Shown here: piece after piece, positions 8,848 to 17,700 of the stretch | Numbering within the stretch: the first letter of the stretch is position 1 | Layout of the letters: the number at the start of each line of letters is the position of its first letter | From: an uncultured bacterium | GTDB lineage: Bacteria; Bacillota; Clostridia; Christensenellales; CAG-917 | NCBI GenBank assembly: GCA_949432885.1 | Contig: CASQXY010000009.1 | Location: forward strand, 1 to 61,610 | Direction of reading: 5' to 3' | Length of the DNA stretch: 61,610 nucleotides | The notes under the pieces: model-generated | The model's input: only the letters and a program-made list of their open reading frames with translations | What the model was told of the DNA's origin: nothing | The model's database searches: none | Position numbers and translations under genes: made by a program

Positions 8848-9084
8848 TCACATTCCCGCAAGTGCGCTCGCAACGGACTTGATTGCGTCAACCGCCGCCG
8901 TAGCCTTGAATATGTTGGCAAACAGGAAGCCGAGAGAAACGAACACGCCGATAATGACGGGTACGATAGCGGCGTCAAGCAAATCGAATTTGCTTTTGCG
9001 GCGGCGCTTTTCCTCCACTCTGTTTTCAACGAAATCGTTGGTGGAAATTTCAACTTCGAGCTTTTTATTTTCGTCAAATTCCAT
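8848..9084 (-). CDS. Small single-pass membrane protein in the SpoIVFA position
   Basis: A 78-residue protein: an acidic/basic N-terminal half (KRRRKSKF near residue 30) and one membrane segment (about 40-58, VPVIIGVFVSLGFLFANIF). The ATG at 9084 follows GAGGTG by six bases and is preferred to an upstream GTG. It lies 11 nt before spoIVFB, exactly where Bacillus has spoIVFA, but it lacks the LytM-like domain of SpoIVFA and I see no convincing homology. It could be a reduced regulator or partner of the protease, which is inferred only from position and topology. Confidence 0.7.
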   Translation of the reverse strand: MEFDENKKLEVEISTNDFVENRVEEKRRRKSKFDLLDAAIVPVIIGVFVSLGFLFANIFKATAAVDAIKSVASALAGM

Positions 9085-9144
9085 AATCGTCACCTCGAAT
9101 TAAGCCTATGCCCGAGCGGCGGCGATTATTCCACAAAATGAAAA

Positions 9145-9396
9145 CTAATATCTTTTCACGTCCAGCGTAGTATCAAACTGCTTGATTCTGCACGCCTCCG
9201 CGCATATTTTCACCAGGTACGCCCCGTCTTCGGACTGCGTAATATCAACGTCCGTGGGCGCTGTCAGCTCGAAGTAATCTCCGAGCAGACGGTTCAAATC
9301 GCCCGTAAGAGCAACCGAGAAGCCTTCCTTTATTCCGACCTTATCCTGCGTAAGCATTTCCCTCATACGCCTTGCTATATCTCTCGCCCTCTTCAT
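9145..9396 (-). CDS. minE: Cell division topological specificity factor MinE
   Basis: An 83-residue protein starting 7 nt after minD. The N-terminal basic helix (ARDIARRMREML) matches the MinD-contact/membrane helix of MinE. The second part (LTGDLNRLLGDYFELTAPTDVDI, read as a pattern, residues 30-53) fits the MinE dimer domain, ending in an LVKICAE strand. Sequence similarity to model MinE is modest, so the call rests partly on position and length. In the family MinE stimulates MinD ATPase and drives pole-to-pole oscillation. No minC is seen in the window. Confidence 0.72.
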   Translation of the reverse strand: MKRARDIARRMREMLTQDKVGIKEGFSVALTGDLNRLLGDYFELTAPTDVDITQSEDGAYLVKICAEACRIKQFDTTLDVKRY

Positions 9397-9403
9397 ATCC
9401 GCC

Positions 9404-10156
9404 TCAATACCTGCGCCTGAACAGCCTGCGCCTAGCGCTTACGTCCACAAAAACCTTGCTCCTGTCTGCTACGTTTGCTGCGAGCGCGTCGAACGCCCTG
9501 TCTGAAATCGCGCTGTCCGGCACTCCTCCGAGCTGTTGATACAAGGTAATCATATCATCCTCGGGAATTACGCCGATCGGCGGAATATGAAGCAAAGAGC
9601 CGATTTCCGCCGCGCCTATCATCTCGCCTCTCACCACCATGTCCGCACGAACGCGGTTGACTACGAGCGACACGTCGGCAAGGCGATAGCTTGCAAGCAG
9701 TCTGACAACCTTGTCGGCGTCCCGTATCGCAGAGGCGGAGGGAGTCGTGACAACGATAGCCTCGTCCGCGGCTGATACTGACCTGTGAAAGCCGTGTTCT
9801 ATGCCTGCTGGGCAGTCTATAATCACAAAATCGAACTCCGAAAATCCCTCCACAACGCCGCGAAATGCCTGCGCCGTAAGCGCGGCGCTGTCCTTTGAAG
9901 ACGGGAGTATTCGCATAGGGCTTTGAGTATCGCAGACCAACGCCTGAAAAGCTCTGCACTTGCCCGCAAGCACGTCGCTCATATCGTATACCACTCTTTT
10001 TTCTATGGCGGTCACGACGTCGAGGTTATTAAGCCCCACGTCGCCGTCCACAAGCACGACCTTATAGCCTTTCAGCGCCAGCTTCCGTCCGAGCGTCGCG
10101 GTTACCGTGGTCTTTCCCACTCCCCCTTTGCCGGAGGTTACAACTATCTTTCTCAT
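9404..10156 (-). CDS. minD: Septum-site determining ATPase MinD
   Basis: A 250-residue deviant Walker-A ATPase: GKGGVGKTT at residues 9-17, with the signature Lys10, and DGDVGLNNLD in the switch I region. VIIDCPAGIE is the Walker B. The C-terminal ARRRLFRRRY is a short basic amphipathic tail of the type that tethers MinD to the membrane. The ATG at 10156 is chosen because the reading frame upstream runs through the terminator hairpin at 10171-10201. minE follows after 7 nt. MinD positions the division site with MinE and usually with MinC; the latter is missing here. Confidence 0.93.
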   Translation of the reverse strand: MRKIVVTSGKGGVGKTTVTATLGRKLALKGYKVVLVDGDVGLNNLDVVTAIEKRVVYDMSDVLAGKCRAFQALVCDTQSPMRILPSSKDSAALTAQAFRGVVEGFSEFDFVIIDCPAGIEHGFHRSVSAADEAIVVTTPSASAIRDADKVVRLLASYRLADVSLVVNRVRADMVVRGEMIGAAEIGSLLHIPPIGVIPEDDMITLYQQLGGVPDSAISDRAFDALAANVADRSKVFVDVSARRRLFRRRY

Positions 10157-10170
10157 ACCAACTATAATAA

Positions 10171-10201
10171 AAAACAGCCAAACTCGCATTATGGCTGTTT
10201 T
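10171..10201 (-). terminator. Intrinsic terminator between mreB and minD
   Basis: A 10-bp perfect stem (AAAACAGCCA with TGGCTGTTTT) with an 11-nt loop. On the minus strand the stem ends in TTTTTT. It separates the ppx-maf-mreB run from minD-minE and lies only 14 nt before the minD start, so it could act as a full terminator or as an attenuator. Confidence 0.8.
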
Positions 10202-10233
10202 GCTACTTTTTGTAAGTATATTGTCAAAAAAAT

Positions 10234-11232
10234 TTAATTGAGTCTTATCCCGAGCATATCGCCGAGCAACTCTTTATCGTCAAAGAACTTCGCGCCTCCG
10301 ATTGCCACGGCGTTTTCCCCGTCGCGTAAGAGAGTGAGTTTGAGTTCGAGCGCCTGTTCGAGGTATTCAAAAAGACCGGGGATATGCATACAGCCTCCCG
10401 TCACAAACACGCCCTTTCTCAGCACCTCGCCCGCAAGCTCGGGCGGCGCCTGATGAAGCACCGACATCACGACTTCGAGAATATCGTCGACAAGCGGTAT
10501 CACCGCCTCGCGCATATCCGCCGCCGAAACGTAAAGACTGCGCGGACTTCCGTCGCTTCCTGCGCCCGACACTGCATAGCTTCCCTCGTCGTTGACGTAA
10601 AACGAAAGCGCTGACTGTTTGAGGTTTTCAATAGTATACTCGCCGACCTTCACACCGTAATGCATATACAGGCTGTCGATAATTGCGTTGTTGAACGCGT
10701 CTCCCGCGATATTCACACTGCAACCCGCCGCAATTCCTCTGTTGGTAACCGCCGCAATCTCCGTCTTCCCTCCGCCGATATCCACAAACAGACCGCCTAT
10801 ACTGCCCGTATACGCCAAAAGCGAAAGCGGAGCTTCCACAAGTGTAACCTCCTTAATACCCGCTTTCAGACAGCATTTTTCGACAGCGCGTCTGTCCGAG
10901 CCCGAAGAGGAAGAGCATATGGATACGATTGCCTTGATTCTCGGGGCGAACAAGCCCGTGGGGATAATCTTTTTCAAAAAATATCTGAGCATCATCGCCG
11001 CCATTTCCTCGTCGACCACAACGCCCTCTTTTATGGGTGCTATAATTTTCGCACCGCCCAGCGAGCCCGTCATAATACGCTGAGCCTTATAACCTGCTTC
11101 CCGTATTTCCAGCTTGTTCCCTGCCATTGCGGCAATAGCGATAGCAGGCTCCCTAAGCACGGGGCCTATTCCTTTTTGATATATCGTGATAAATTTGCTT
11201 CCCAAATCGATTGAAAGTTCAACGGTTGCCAT
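10234..11232 (-). CDS. mreB: MreB-like rod-shape/actin-fold ATPase
   Basis: A 332-residue actin-superfamily protein. Phosphate-1 reads SIDLGSKFITIY, divergent from the usual DLGTANTLVY. IAPIKEGVV, the FVDIGGGKTEIA phosphate-2 loop and the adenosine motif VTGGCMHIPG follow in MreB order. Its start overlaps the end of maf by 14 nt, and in Firmicutes maf-radC-mreB is a standard order. In this family it polymerises under the membrane and guides wall synthesis. mreC and mreD, normally the next genes, are absent, and a terminator follows. The divergent first motif leaves room for a specialised MreB paralogue. Confidence 0.85.
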   Translation of the reverse strand: MATVELSIDLGSKFITIYQKGIGPVLREPAIAIAAMAGNKLEIREAGYKAQRIMTGSLGGAKIIAPIKEGVVVDEEMAAMMLRYFLKKIIPTGLFAPRIKAIVSICSSSSGSDRRAVEKCCLKAGIKEVTLVEAPLSLLAYTGSIGGLFVDIGGGKTEIAAVTNRGIAAGCSVNIAGDAFNNAIIDSLYMHYGVKVGEYTIENLKQSALSFYVNDEGSYAVSGAGSDGSPRSLYVSAADMREAVIPLVDDILEVVMSVLHQAPPELAGEVLRKGVFVTGGCMHIPGLFEYLEQALELKLTLLRDGENAVAIGGAKFFDDKELLGDMLGIRLN

Positions 11233-11794
11233 CTGTCACTCCGAATCCCGCAAGCACGCTTGCGAGCTTTTCCTTGGGCAGTCCGACGATATTTGTATAA
11301 CTGCCCCTGTATTTTTCCACGACGCGTCCGTCCTGAATGCCGTACGCGCCCGCCTTGTCAAGCGGATTCGTATCCGCAATGTAGCTTCTTATCTCTTCCT
11401 CGCTCAGATTTTTGAGTTTCACCCTCGAGCGCACCGTAAAGCTCTTACTTTCGCCGCCTCGTCTGACGGTGACGCCCGTATATACCGTATGCCACCTGCC
11501 GCACAGCTTTTTGAGCATTTCAAGCGCATTTTCTTCGGTATGCGGCTTTCCGTACACCTTTCCGCCCATAACGACGACGGTATCCGCGCCTATTACGACG
11601 CCGTCGCAAGCGTCCGCGGCGCAAGCCTTGACCTTCGACAGTTTTTTCACAAGCTCGGACGGTCTCGCCGCGCGGGTCGCGCTCTCGTCGATATCGGCGG
11701 GTAAAACCTCAAACCGCAATCCCATATCCGTCAGAATTTCCCTTCTTCTGGGAGAAGCGGAAGCAAGTATTATGCGCTTATCACTCTTTTGCAT
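11219..11794 (-). CDS. maf: Maf-family nucleoside triphosphate pyrophosphatase
   Basis: A 191-residue Maf protein with the N-terminal LASASPRRREIL loop (residues 10-21), GADTVVV, GKPHTEENA and the C-terminal NIVGLP. These contact the base and triphosphate of dTTP/UTP-type or modified nucleotides. It acts in the cytosol as a house-cleaning pyrophosphatase. It starts 15 nt after ppx and overlaps mreB, so the three genes are probably cotranscribed. Confidence 0.95.
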   Translation of the reverse strand: MQKSDKRIILASASPRRREILTDMGLRFEVLPADIDESATRAARPSELVKKLSKVKACAADACDGVVIGADTVVVMGGKVYGKPHTEENALEMLKKLCGRWHTVYTGVTVRRGGESKSFTVRSRVKLKNLSEEEIRSYIADTNPLDKAGAYGIQDGRVVEKYRGSYTNIVGLPKEKLASVLAGFGVTDGNR

Positions 11795-11809
11795 ATGTAC
11801 GCAAGGTAT

Positions 11810-13330
11810 TTACAGTATTTCCAGATTTTTGCCGAACGCCGACTTGAAATCCGCCGCCGCTCCTATCGCGTCCTTTATTTCAAGCGAGCAGTCTCCGCCG
11901 TTTTCCGTCTCCGTCTTCACAATTACGCTGTCGCCCAGCACGTCGCAGTTGACTCCCGTCACAACCTTGCTCTGACTCCTGTCAAAGCTCTCCGCTATAC
12001 GCAGAATCACGCTCAGTTTCCTCAAAGCCTCTATGTCCTCCGCGGTTATCATATCCTTGTATCTAAGCAGCTCTTCTTTGGGGAAATCCATATTTCTGTG
12101 TCCCACCGCAACAAAGGAAGCAAGCACGATATCCTTATGAGGAACTCCGTAGAGATTGCTGTTGAGAATTATGTATTGCGAATGCAACTGGTGGTTGTAG
12201 AATTTTATTCTCATCCCGCTGTCGTGCAAAAGCGCGGCGATTTTGAGCACTCTGACATAAGCGCGAGGCATCTTGTGCAGGACTTTAAGCTGTTTGAACA
12301 GCTGTATGGAAATATTATACACGTGCTCCGCATGTCCGATATTGATATCGAAATACTTCATCTGCGTATAAAGCGAGTGTCCGAGCACGTCGCTGAGCGG
12401 TCTTTCGCCGATCGTAGGCACAGCATAACGGAACATCGCGCCTTCTCTGAGTCCGCAGCCGCTTATCGTGATTTTGCGGAAATCGAATCTCTTTATAACC
12501 GCCTTCATCACCGCGAGAGCGCTGGGGAAAATATCCGCTCTTCCGCTGGAAATGCCCTTTATTTTCATAGTGCTGTCAAGGTCGAGCTTCCTTATGGTAT
12601 TGTAGATATGCTCGAAGCTCTCGGTGCTCAGCTCGTAGTTGTGGGTCATATTAAGCGGATATTTGGTTATCATGCGGCTGATTCTGCCGAGATTTCTGAA
12701 ACTTCCGCCCACTCCCACAAACGCCGTATCGGGCTCCACGCTTTCCAGCCAAGCGACCTTATCGAGCTGTGCGCCGATAAAATCCTCTATCTTCTGCGCG
12801 CGCTCCTGCGGGTTGGCGATATCCGCCTTGAACAAATCCGTAAGCGTGACCGCTCCGAAGGGAAGCGTCTCGAAATGTATAAGGTTGCGGCGGTTGTAGT
12901 AGATGAGATTCGTAGAGCCTCCCCCCATCTCCATAATAAGTCCCTTGGGAATGTCCATGGAGTTGATAACGCCTTGATAGACGAGCATCGCCTGCTCCTC
13001 CACGGAAAGCACCTTGATTTTTATACCGCACGTCATCGCCACCTCGTCGAGGAAGCTCTTCTGATTTTTTGCTCTGCGCACCGCCGCCGTCGCGTAGGCG
13101 AATATCTTGTCCACGTGATTGGCGTCGCAAAGCCTTCTGAACATAGTAAGCGTTTTTATGGTCTGCGCAATGCGCTGAGGTTTGATAAAGCCGTCCCAAT
13201 CGAGATCCTGTCCGAGACGCACGGTCTCTTTAAGCTCGTCGAATACCACGAAATAACCGCCGTCAAGCACGTTTACAAGCACAAGACGCGCGGAGTTGGA
13301 ACCGAGGTCAATTATTGCGATTTTTTCCAT
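11810..13330 (-). CDS. ppx: Ppx/GppA exopolyphosphatase-family protein with C-terminal HD domain
   Basis: A 506-residue protein. The N-terminal Ppx/GppA actin-like fold has IIDLGSNSARLV at the phosphate-1 loop, LIMEMGGGSTNLI at phosphate-2 and GVGGSFRNLG. The C-terminal part (about 320-440) carries an HD-type region with HAEHVYN and LLHDSGMRI. The family hydrolyses inorganic polyphosphate or (p)ppGpp; which applies here cannot be told. The ATG at 13330 follows GGAGAAG and is preferred to a GTG two codons upstream. The gene has its own promoter (13492-13520) and a 150-nt leader with hairpins. Confidence 0.9.
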   Translation of the reverse strand: MEKIAIIDLGSNSARLVLVNVLDGGYFVVFDELKETVRLGQDLDWDGFIKPQRIAQTIKTLTMFRRLCDANHVDKIFAYATAAVRRAKNQKSFLDEVAMTCGIKIKVLSVEEQAMLVYQGVINSMDIPKGLIMEMGGGSTNLIYYNRRNLIHFETLPFGAVTLTDLFKADIANPQERAQKIEDFIGAQLDKVAWLESVEPDTAFVGVGGSFRNLGRISRMITKYPLNMTHNYELSTESFEHIYNTIRKLDLDSTMKIKGISSGRADIFPSALAVMKAVIKRFDFRKITISGCGLREGAMFRYAVPTIGERPLSDVLGHSLYTQMKYFDINIGHAEHVYNISIQLFKQLKVLHKMPRAYVRVLKIAALLHDSGMRIKFYNHQLHSQYIILNSNLYGVPHKDIVLASFVAVGHRNMDFPKEELLRYKDMITAEDIEALRKLSVILRIAESFDRSQSKVVTGVNCDVLGDSVIVKTETENGGDCSLEIKDAIGAAADFKSAFGKNLEIL

Positions 13331-13433
13331 AATCACTTCTCCGTTTTACGTCCCCGTCCTAAACGGAAACATAATTTTTTGAATCAAAGCGCCCTTAGGC
13401 GCAAAGCGAACGACCGTTCCGAATAATCAAAAC

Positions 13434-13450
13434 AGGAAGCCTAGCTTCCT
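13434..13450 (-). terminator. Hairpin with T-tract in the ppx leader (terminator or attenuator)
   Basis: A 7-bp stem (AGGAAGC with GCTTCCT) with a 3-nt loop, followed on the minus strand by GTTTTGATTATT. It lies downstream of the ppx promoter and so inside the predicted ppx 5' leader. A second small hairpin (GCGCC-TAAG-GGCGC) follows at about 13389-13402. Confidence 0.6.
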
Positions 13451-13491
13451 CGTTTATTATGCTCAAATCCGAGAGCGGTTTTACAGATTAA

Positions 13492-13520
13492 ATTATACAT
13501 TACGGAAGACAGATTGTAAA
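13492..13520 (-). promoter_or_regulatory. Sigma-A-type promoter for ppx-maf-mreB
   Basis: On the minus strand TTTACA (13520-13515), 17 bp, then TATAAT (13497-13492). It lies about 160 nt upstream of the ppx ATG. Confidence 0.8.
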
Positions 13521-13579
13521 TACCCCTTTTTTAAGAAATTTAACTACTCTATTTATGCGGCGCGTGGTTCTGCCTTGCT

Positions 13580-13621
13580 CTCGGCAAACGCGGCGTCAGC
13601 CGCGGTCAAGCCATTGCCGAG
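13580..13621. other. Compound hairpin after the TauE/SafE pair
   Basis: An outer 8-bp stem (CTCGGCAA with TTGCCGAG) encloses an inner 6-bp stem (GCCGCG with CGCGGC). It begins 22 nt after the stop of the second half-permease gene. There is no clear T-run, so this is a possible 3' stabilising structure rather than a textbook terminator. Together with the ppx promoter and leader it accounts for the gene-free 13331-13642. Confidence 0.5.
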
Positions 13622-13642
13622 TATGCCGTCCGCAAATCATTT

Positions 13643-14029
13643 TTATTTTTGTTTGCTCTTATTCTTAGGCGTGAAAACCTTCATCACAAGCGAAAAAATT
13701 GCGATTATACACAAAAATCCGCCGAACAGCTTTTTCAGCAAATCACCCTGTATCTGCGTTGCAAACACCGACGAAACCGAGCATGTGACAAACGCGGGAA
13801 GCAGGAGATAAAACAGATTGTCTTTTTTCACAAGACCGTTCTTGACGTGCAGAAACAGCGCCGCCGTTCCCGACGGCAGAAATGCAATAAGATTCGCATA
13901 CTGCGCGGTGAGCTGTCCCACTCCCATGACAAGCACAAGCAGAGGAAGCGTAAGCGTTCCGCCGCCCATGCCCATTCCTGCGAGCACGCCTCCCAAAACT
14001 CCTGCGAGTATAAAATACAAAAATTTCAT
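13643..14029 (-). CDS. TSUP (TauE/SafE) permease, half-length, second gene
   Basis: A 128-residue membrane protein of four predicted helices with the family motif GMGMGGGTLTLP near residues 18-29. TSUP transporters normally carry two such repeats in about 250 residues; this gene holds one. It lies 33 nt downstream of another half-length gene, so the two products probably assemble as a heterodimer. The substrate may be an organic or inorganic sulfur anion but cannot be told from the sequence. A lysine-rich tail (KNKSKQK) ends the protein. Confidence 0.85.
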   Translation of the reverse strand: MKFLYFILAGVLGGVLAGMGMGGGTLTLPLLVLVMGVGQLTAQYANLIAFLPSGTAALFLHVKNGLVKKDNLFYLLLPAFVTCSVSSVFATQIQGDLLKKLFGGFLCIIAIFSLVMKVFTPKNKSKQK

Positions 14030-14062
14030 ATATACCTCAAATAAACGTTTAGATACTCGGTT

Positions 14063-14497
14063 TTAAGAGAAAATCATCTTTAATCCCGCAAAGAGCATAA
14101 GCCCGTAAAACAAAAAACACAGCAGGTCTCCCGACAGCTTTTTCAAGAGCAAAGCGCCGACGACGCCGCCTATAAACACGCCTATAACCGTGGGCAGAAC
14201 CACGCTCGCCTCGAAAGAGCTTCTGAGCGAATACACTATCGTGCTTATCAGGCAAAGCGGAAGTATCACGGCTATTGCCGTAGCGTGAGACCCCCTGTCG
14301 TCAAGTCCGCCGATAAAGCTGAGGGCGGGCACGGCGAGCATGCCGCCTCCCGCTCCGAAAACGCCGTTGACCGCGCCGATAAACAATCCCGCAAGCGCGA
14401 GAAACAGCCTGCGTTTTTTCATACTCTTTGCCGAAGGACGGTTATATTTGAATACGTTGTCAACAATCACTTTGTCCGAATAAACGGTTTGCGTCAT
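14063..14497 (-). CDS. TSUP (TauE/SafE) permease, half-length, first gene
   Basis: A 144-residue protein. A polar N-terminal extension of about 28 residues precedes four predicted helices and one TSUP repeat with GVFGAGGGMLAVP (about residues 45-57). It pairs with the next gene, which carries the other repeat. Both reading frames are intact with their own starts, so this looks like a stable two-gene arrangement rather than a recent frameshift. It is divergent from the large lipoprotein gene. Confidence 0.85.
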   Translation of the reverse strand: MTQTVYSDKVIVDNVFKYNRPSAKSMKKRRLFLALAGLFIGAVNGVFGAGGGMLAVPALSFIGGLDDRGSHATAIAVILPLCLISTIVYSLRSSFEASVVLPTVIGVFIGGVVGALLLKKLSGDLLCFLFYGLMLFAGLKMIFS

Positions 14498-14604
14498 ATC
14501 TGTCTCCCTGCACTTCGCAAATAACGAGCGGACGGCGCTCGATTTCGGAAATGCTTAAAAATCAATAGTAGTGTTTTTAATTTAACTGAAAGTATGAATT
14601 TCTA

Positions 14605-14633
14605 TTGCAAAAAAAATAGTTTTGTATTAGAAT
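14605..14633 (+). promoter_or_regulatory. Sigma-A-type promoter for the large lipoprotein gene
   Basis: TTGCAA (14605-14610), 17 bp, TAGAAT (14628-14633), in the 227-bp divergent region. The predicted leader is about 85 nt and holds a small GGGC-GAAAA-GCCC hairpin just before the start codon, whose ribosome binding site is weak. Confidence 0.75.
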
Positions 14634-14724
14634 ATCTAGCATACTATACGATGCGCGCAATGCGCACGTACGTAAAAGAAACAAAAACGGGCGAAAAGCC
14701 CTAATAAATCTATACAGGTTTGGT

Positions 14725-17700
14725 ATGAACAAGAAGAAATTTACTGTACTGGCTCTACTTTTGATTGTGATTCTCACACTCACCTCCTGCTTACTCGTCG
14801 CCTGCAATCAGGCGGGCTCTGCCGACGACGGCTCGGATAAGACGATAAAAGCGACCGAAGGTCTGCTGATAAACAACAGCGATTTCAAGGTCGTCGACAC
14901 TTCCGTCAGCACTTATCCCCGCAGCGTGACCAACTGGACGGGTGCGAAGCAATACTCGTCCGACACATACAGAGACGACGTCACCGCTGGAGTTATAAGC
15001 CTCGAAGAAGCTCTCTACAACGAGAACAAAACCAAGTGGGGCGATGACGACGGCGAAATCCGCAACAAACTGCTTGCGGGAGGCAGATACGGCGAAAACG
15101 ACAAAATCAAAAACGCGCTTATGATTTATATGCCCGAACAAAGCAAAAACGCGGACGACAAGGACATAAACGGCCCCACCGCCTACGGCTACACTTCGTC
15201 GAGCTTCTCCCTTGAAAAGAGCTCGTACTACAAGCTCACGGTGGACGTACTCACCTACAAAATCGCAGGCAAAGAGGGCGACGTTCCCGGCGCGCGTATT
15301 TACGTAAGCTCCAACACTTTTGCGGAATTTGCGGGCATTGACACTCACGGAGAGTGGAAAACATACGAGATTTATATCGAAACTTCTCCCTCCTCGTCCA
15401 CGAGCCTTACGCTCATGCTCGGACTCGGCAAGCGCCTTTCCTACTATGAAAAAGGTCTGACGACGGGCTATGCCTTCTTCGATAATGTGGAACTCACCAA
15501 GATAGAAGACGACAAGCAGACGGATGGAGTAGAAGGCAAGCTGGCGTTTGACAAGGCATACGACGCACAGCTCAACAGCAATTCCGAACTCAACGGCAAG
15601 ACGGTCACAACCGCCACTCTGAAAGTTCCCAACGGACATTTCGATTTCGGCTCCACTTCTCTTACGACCTCCGGTTCTCCCAGCTCTTGGTCGTTTGTAA
15701 CGGGCAACAGCGGCAAGGACGACCCCGCACCGACCTCCCCCGTATACAACGGAATAGTAGATTTGAGCAAATTCGCGGAGAATTATTCCAAGCTCGCAAA
15801 GACCTTCCAGACCAGAGAGCCCGACAGCGCAACCAATTCTACGTATGCGCCTGCGGACAGCCTCGGCGCGATAACGGATTCTATCAAAGGCTATTCGCCG
15901 AGAATAGGTTCCAACGTATTCATGCTGTCAAGCCAGCTCATGACCGCTCAGGGCATAAAGTCGTCCAGAGCAATCACGATAGAAAAGAACAGGACATATG
16001 CTCTGTCCGTCGATATCTATACGTACGCGGTGCACGGAGCGGGCGTATCGCTCATTCTCTCGGGCAGCGACGGTAAAGATATCGTCATAAAAGGCATCTC
16101 CGCCGACAAGACCTCAAACGTTCTCATCGGCACCAACGTCATAGATACCGCAAACGGCGGCTACACCACGGGCATCAATCCCGGCCGTACGACGGGTCAA
16201 TGGAAGACCTATACCTTCTATATCAAAGGCAACCAATACAGAGATTACAACTACAATATGACCATTTGGCTCGGCACAGAGGGTACGAAGAGCAACAATT
16301 CCGTGAAATTCCACTCTTTCGACTCCGGCTCGAGCACGTCCGACACCAGCGTTCTGAACGCGACAGGCTATGACGGAAACGGGACCTTCTCCAACGGATG
16401 GGCGTTCGTCGACGAACTTGTGCTGACGCAGATAGCCGCGCTGCCCGACCTCAACGCCGACAGCGCTATCGAGGGAGCAAACGATGCTCAGACGCTCGAC
16501 TGCACGGATTCCGACAAAGTAGGTCTTATCGTAGATTTGACGACCGCCAATAGTCTCGGCGATATATTTGAAAGAGGCACAGGCAACTCCGTTGCGGATT
16601 ATCTCGGCGCAAACGGCAAACTCGGACTCGGCGCTCCCGTAGGCTGGAAGAGCGAATTTGATATCGAGGATATGACCAAGCCCGTCGTAAGCGGAATTAT
16701 CAGCGAAGGCATCGTCAATCTCGAATCCGAAGAGGCTTTCAACGGAAAGGGAGCATATCCGATGCTTCCCTACGACACCGTGTCCAAAAACGCATACTCC
16801 ATACACGCGTCTTCGGACAGCTCCTACGAGGTGGAATCCGACGACATAGTGATAGAAGCCAACAAATTCTACCGTCTGTCGCTGTGGGTCAAGACGCAGG
16901 ACGTCAATTCGGCGAGCGGCGCATATGTTTATCTCATCAACAGAGACGATGAGGACGAAACGCTCACCAGCTTCACCAAGATAAACACGTTTGAATACGA
17001 CGAGTATCACAACGATTGGTGCGAACTCACGGTGGTCATTCGCGGTGCGGAAGACAAGAACACCAACGTAGCGCTCCGTCTGTCCCTCGGTACGGGCAAC
17101 AGATGGGCGACCACTCTCACCGACGGCGCAATGTACGTGGCAAACGTGAACATGAGCACCATCACCTATGCCAACTTCAACGACACAAGCACAGGCACCT
17201 ACACAAAGACCGTCAACCTCTCCAAGTCGTACACCTACACGGTCAGCAACGGAAGCTTCGACGGCTACGACCTTGACGACGAGAACCTCACCGCAGGCGA
17301 AGCTCTCAAAAACCAAAGCGTTGCCGCTACTCCCGAAAAGTGGACGATAAACGACAACACAGTCGATATGAACGGCAAGAACGGAAGCAATCTGTACGCT
17401 GGCGTTATCGCGCTTGACAAGGTAGGCAATTCCTTCGGAGCAAGCGCTCAGGCAACTGCCGTCACAGGGCTTCCGACAGACGTATTCAACAGCTTCTACA
17501 ACAACACGAACAACGAATACGGCGACGACTACCTCAACTCCCTCGCAGGGCCGTATATGCTTGCGCTGGGCAGCACCGACGCGCAGAAAGCCTATGCGAC
17601 GGGATTCGCATCCGAAAACATCTCGCTGTCCGCCAACACCTACTACTCTTTGAGCGTATATGTAAAGACGTTCGGTAGCACCAAGGCGTCCGTATTCCTT

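Noticed and set aside
10157..10189. An alternative upstream start for minD, 11 codons earlier
   Set aside because: The extension lies inside the mreB-minD terminator hairpin, and the MinD fold begins at the ATG at 10156.
11789..13426. A 545-codon open frame on the plus strand
   Set aside because: It is antisense to ppx, whose motifs are clear; the plus-strand product is rich in His/Arg/Tyr without domains.
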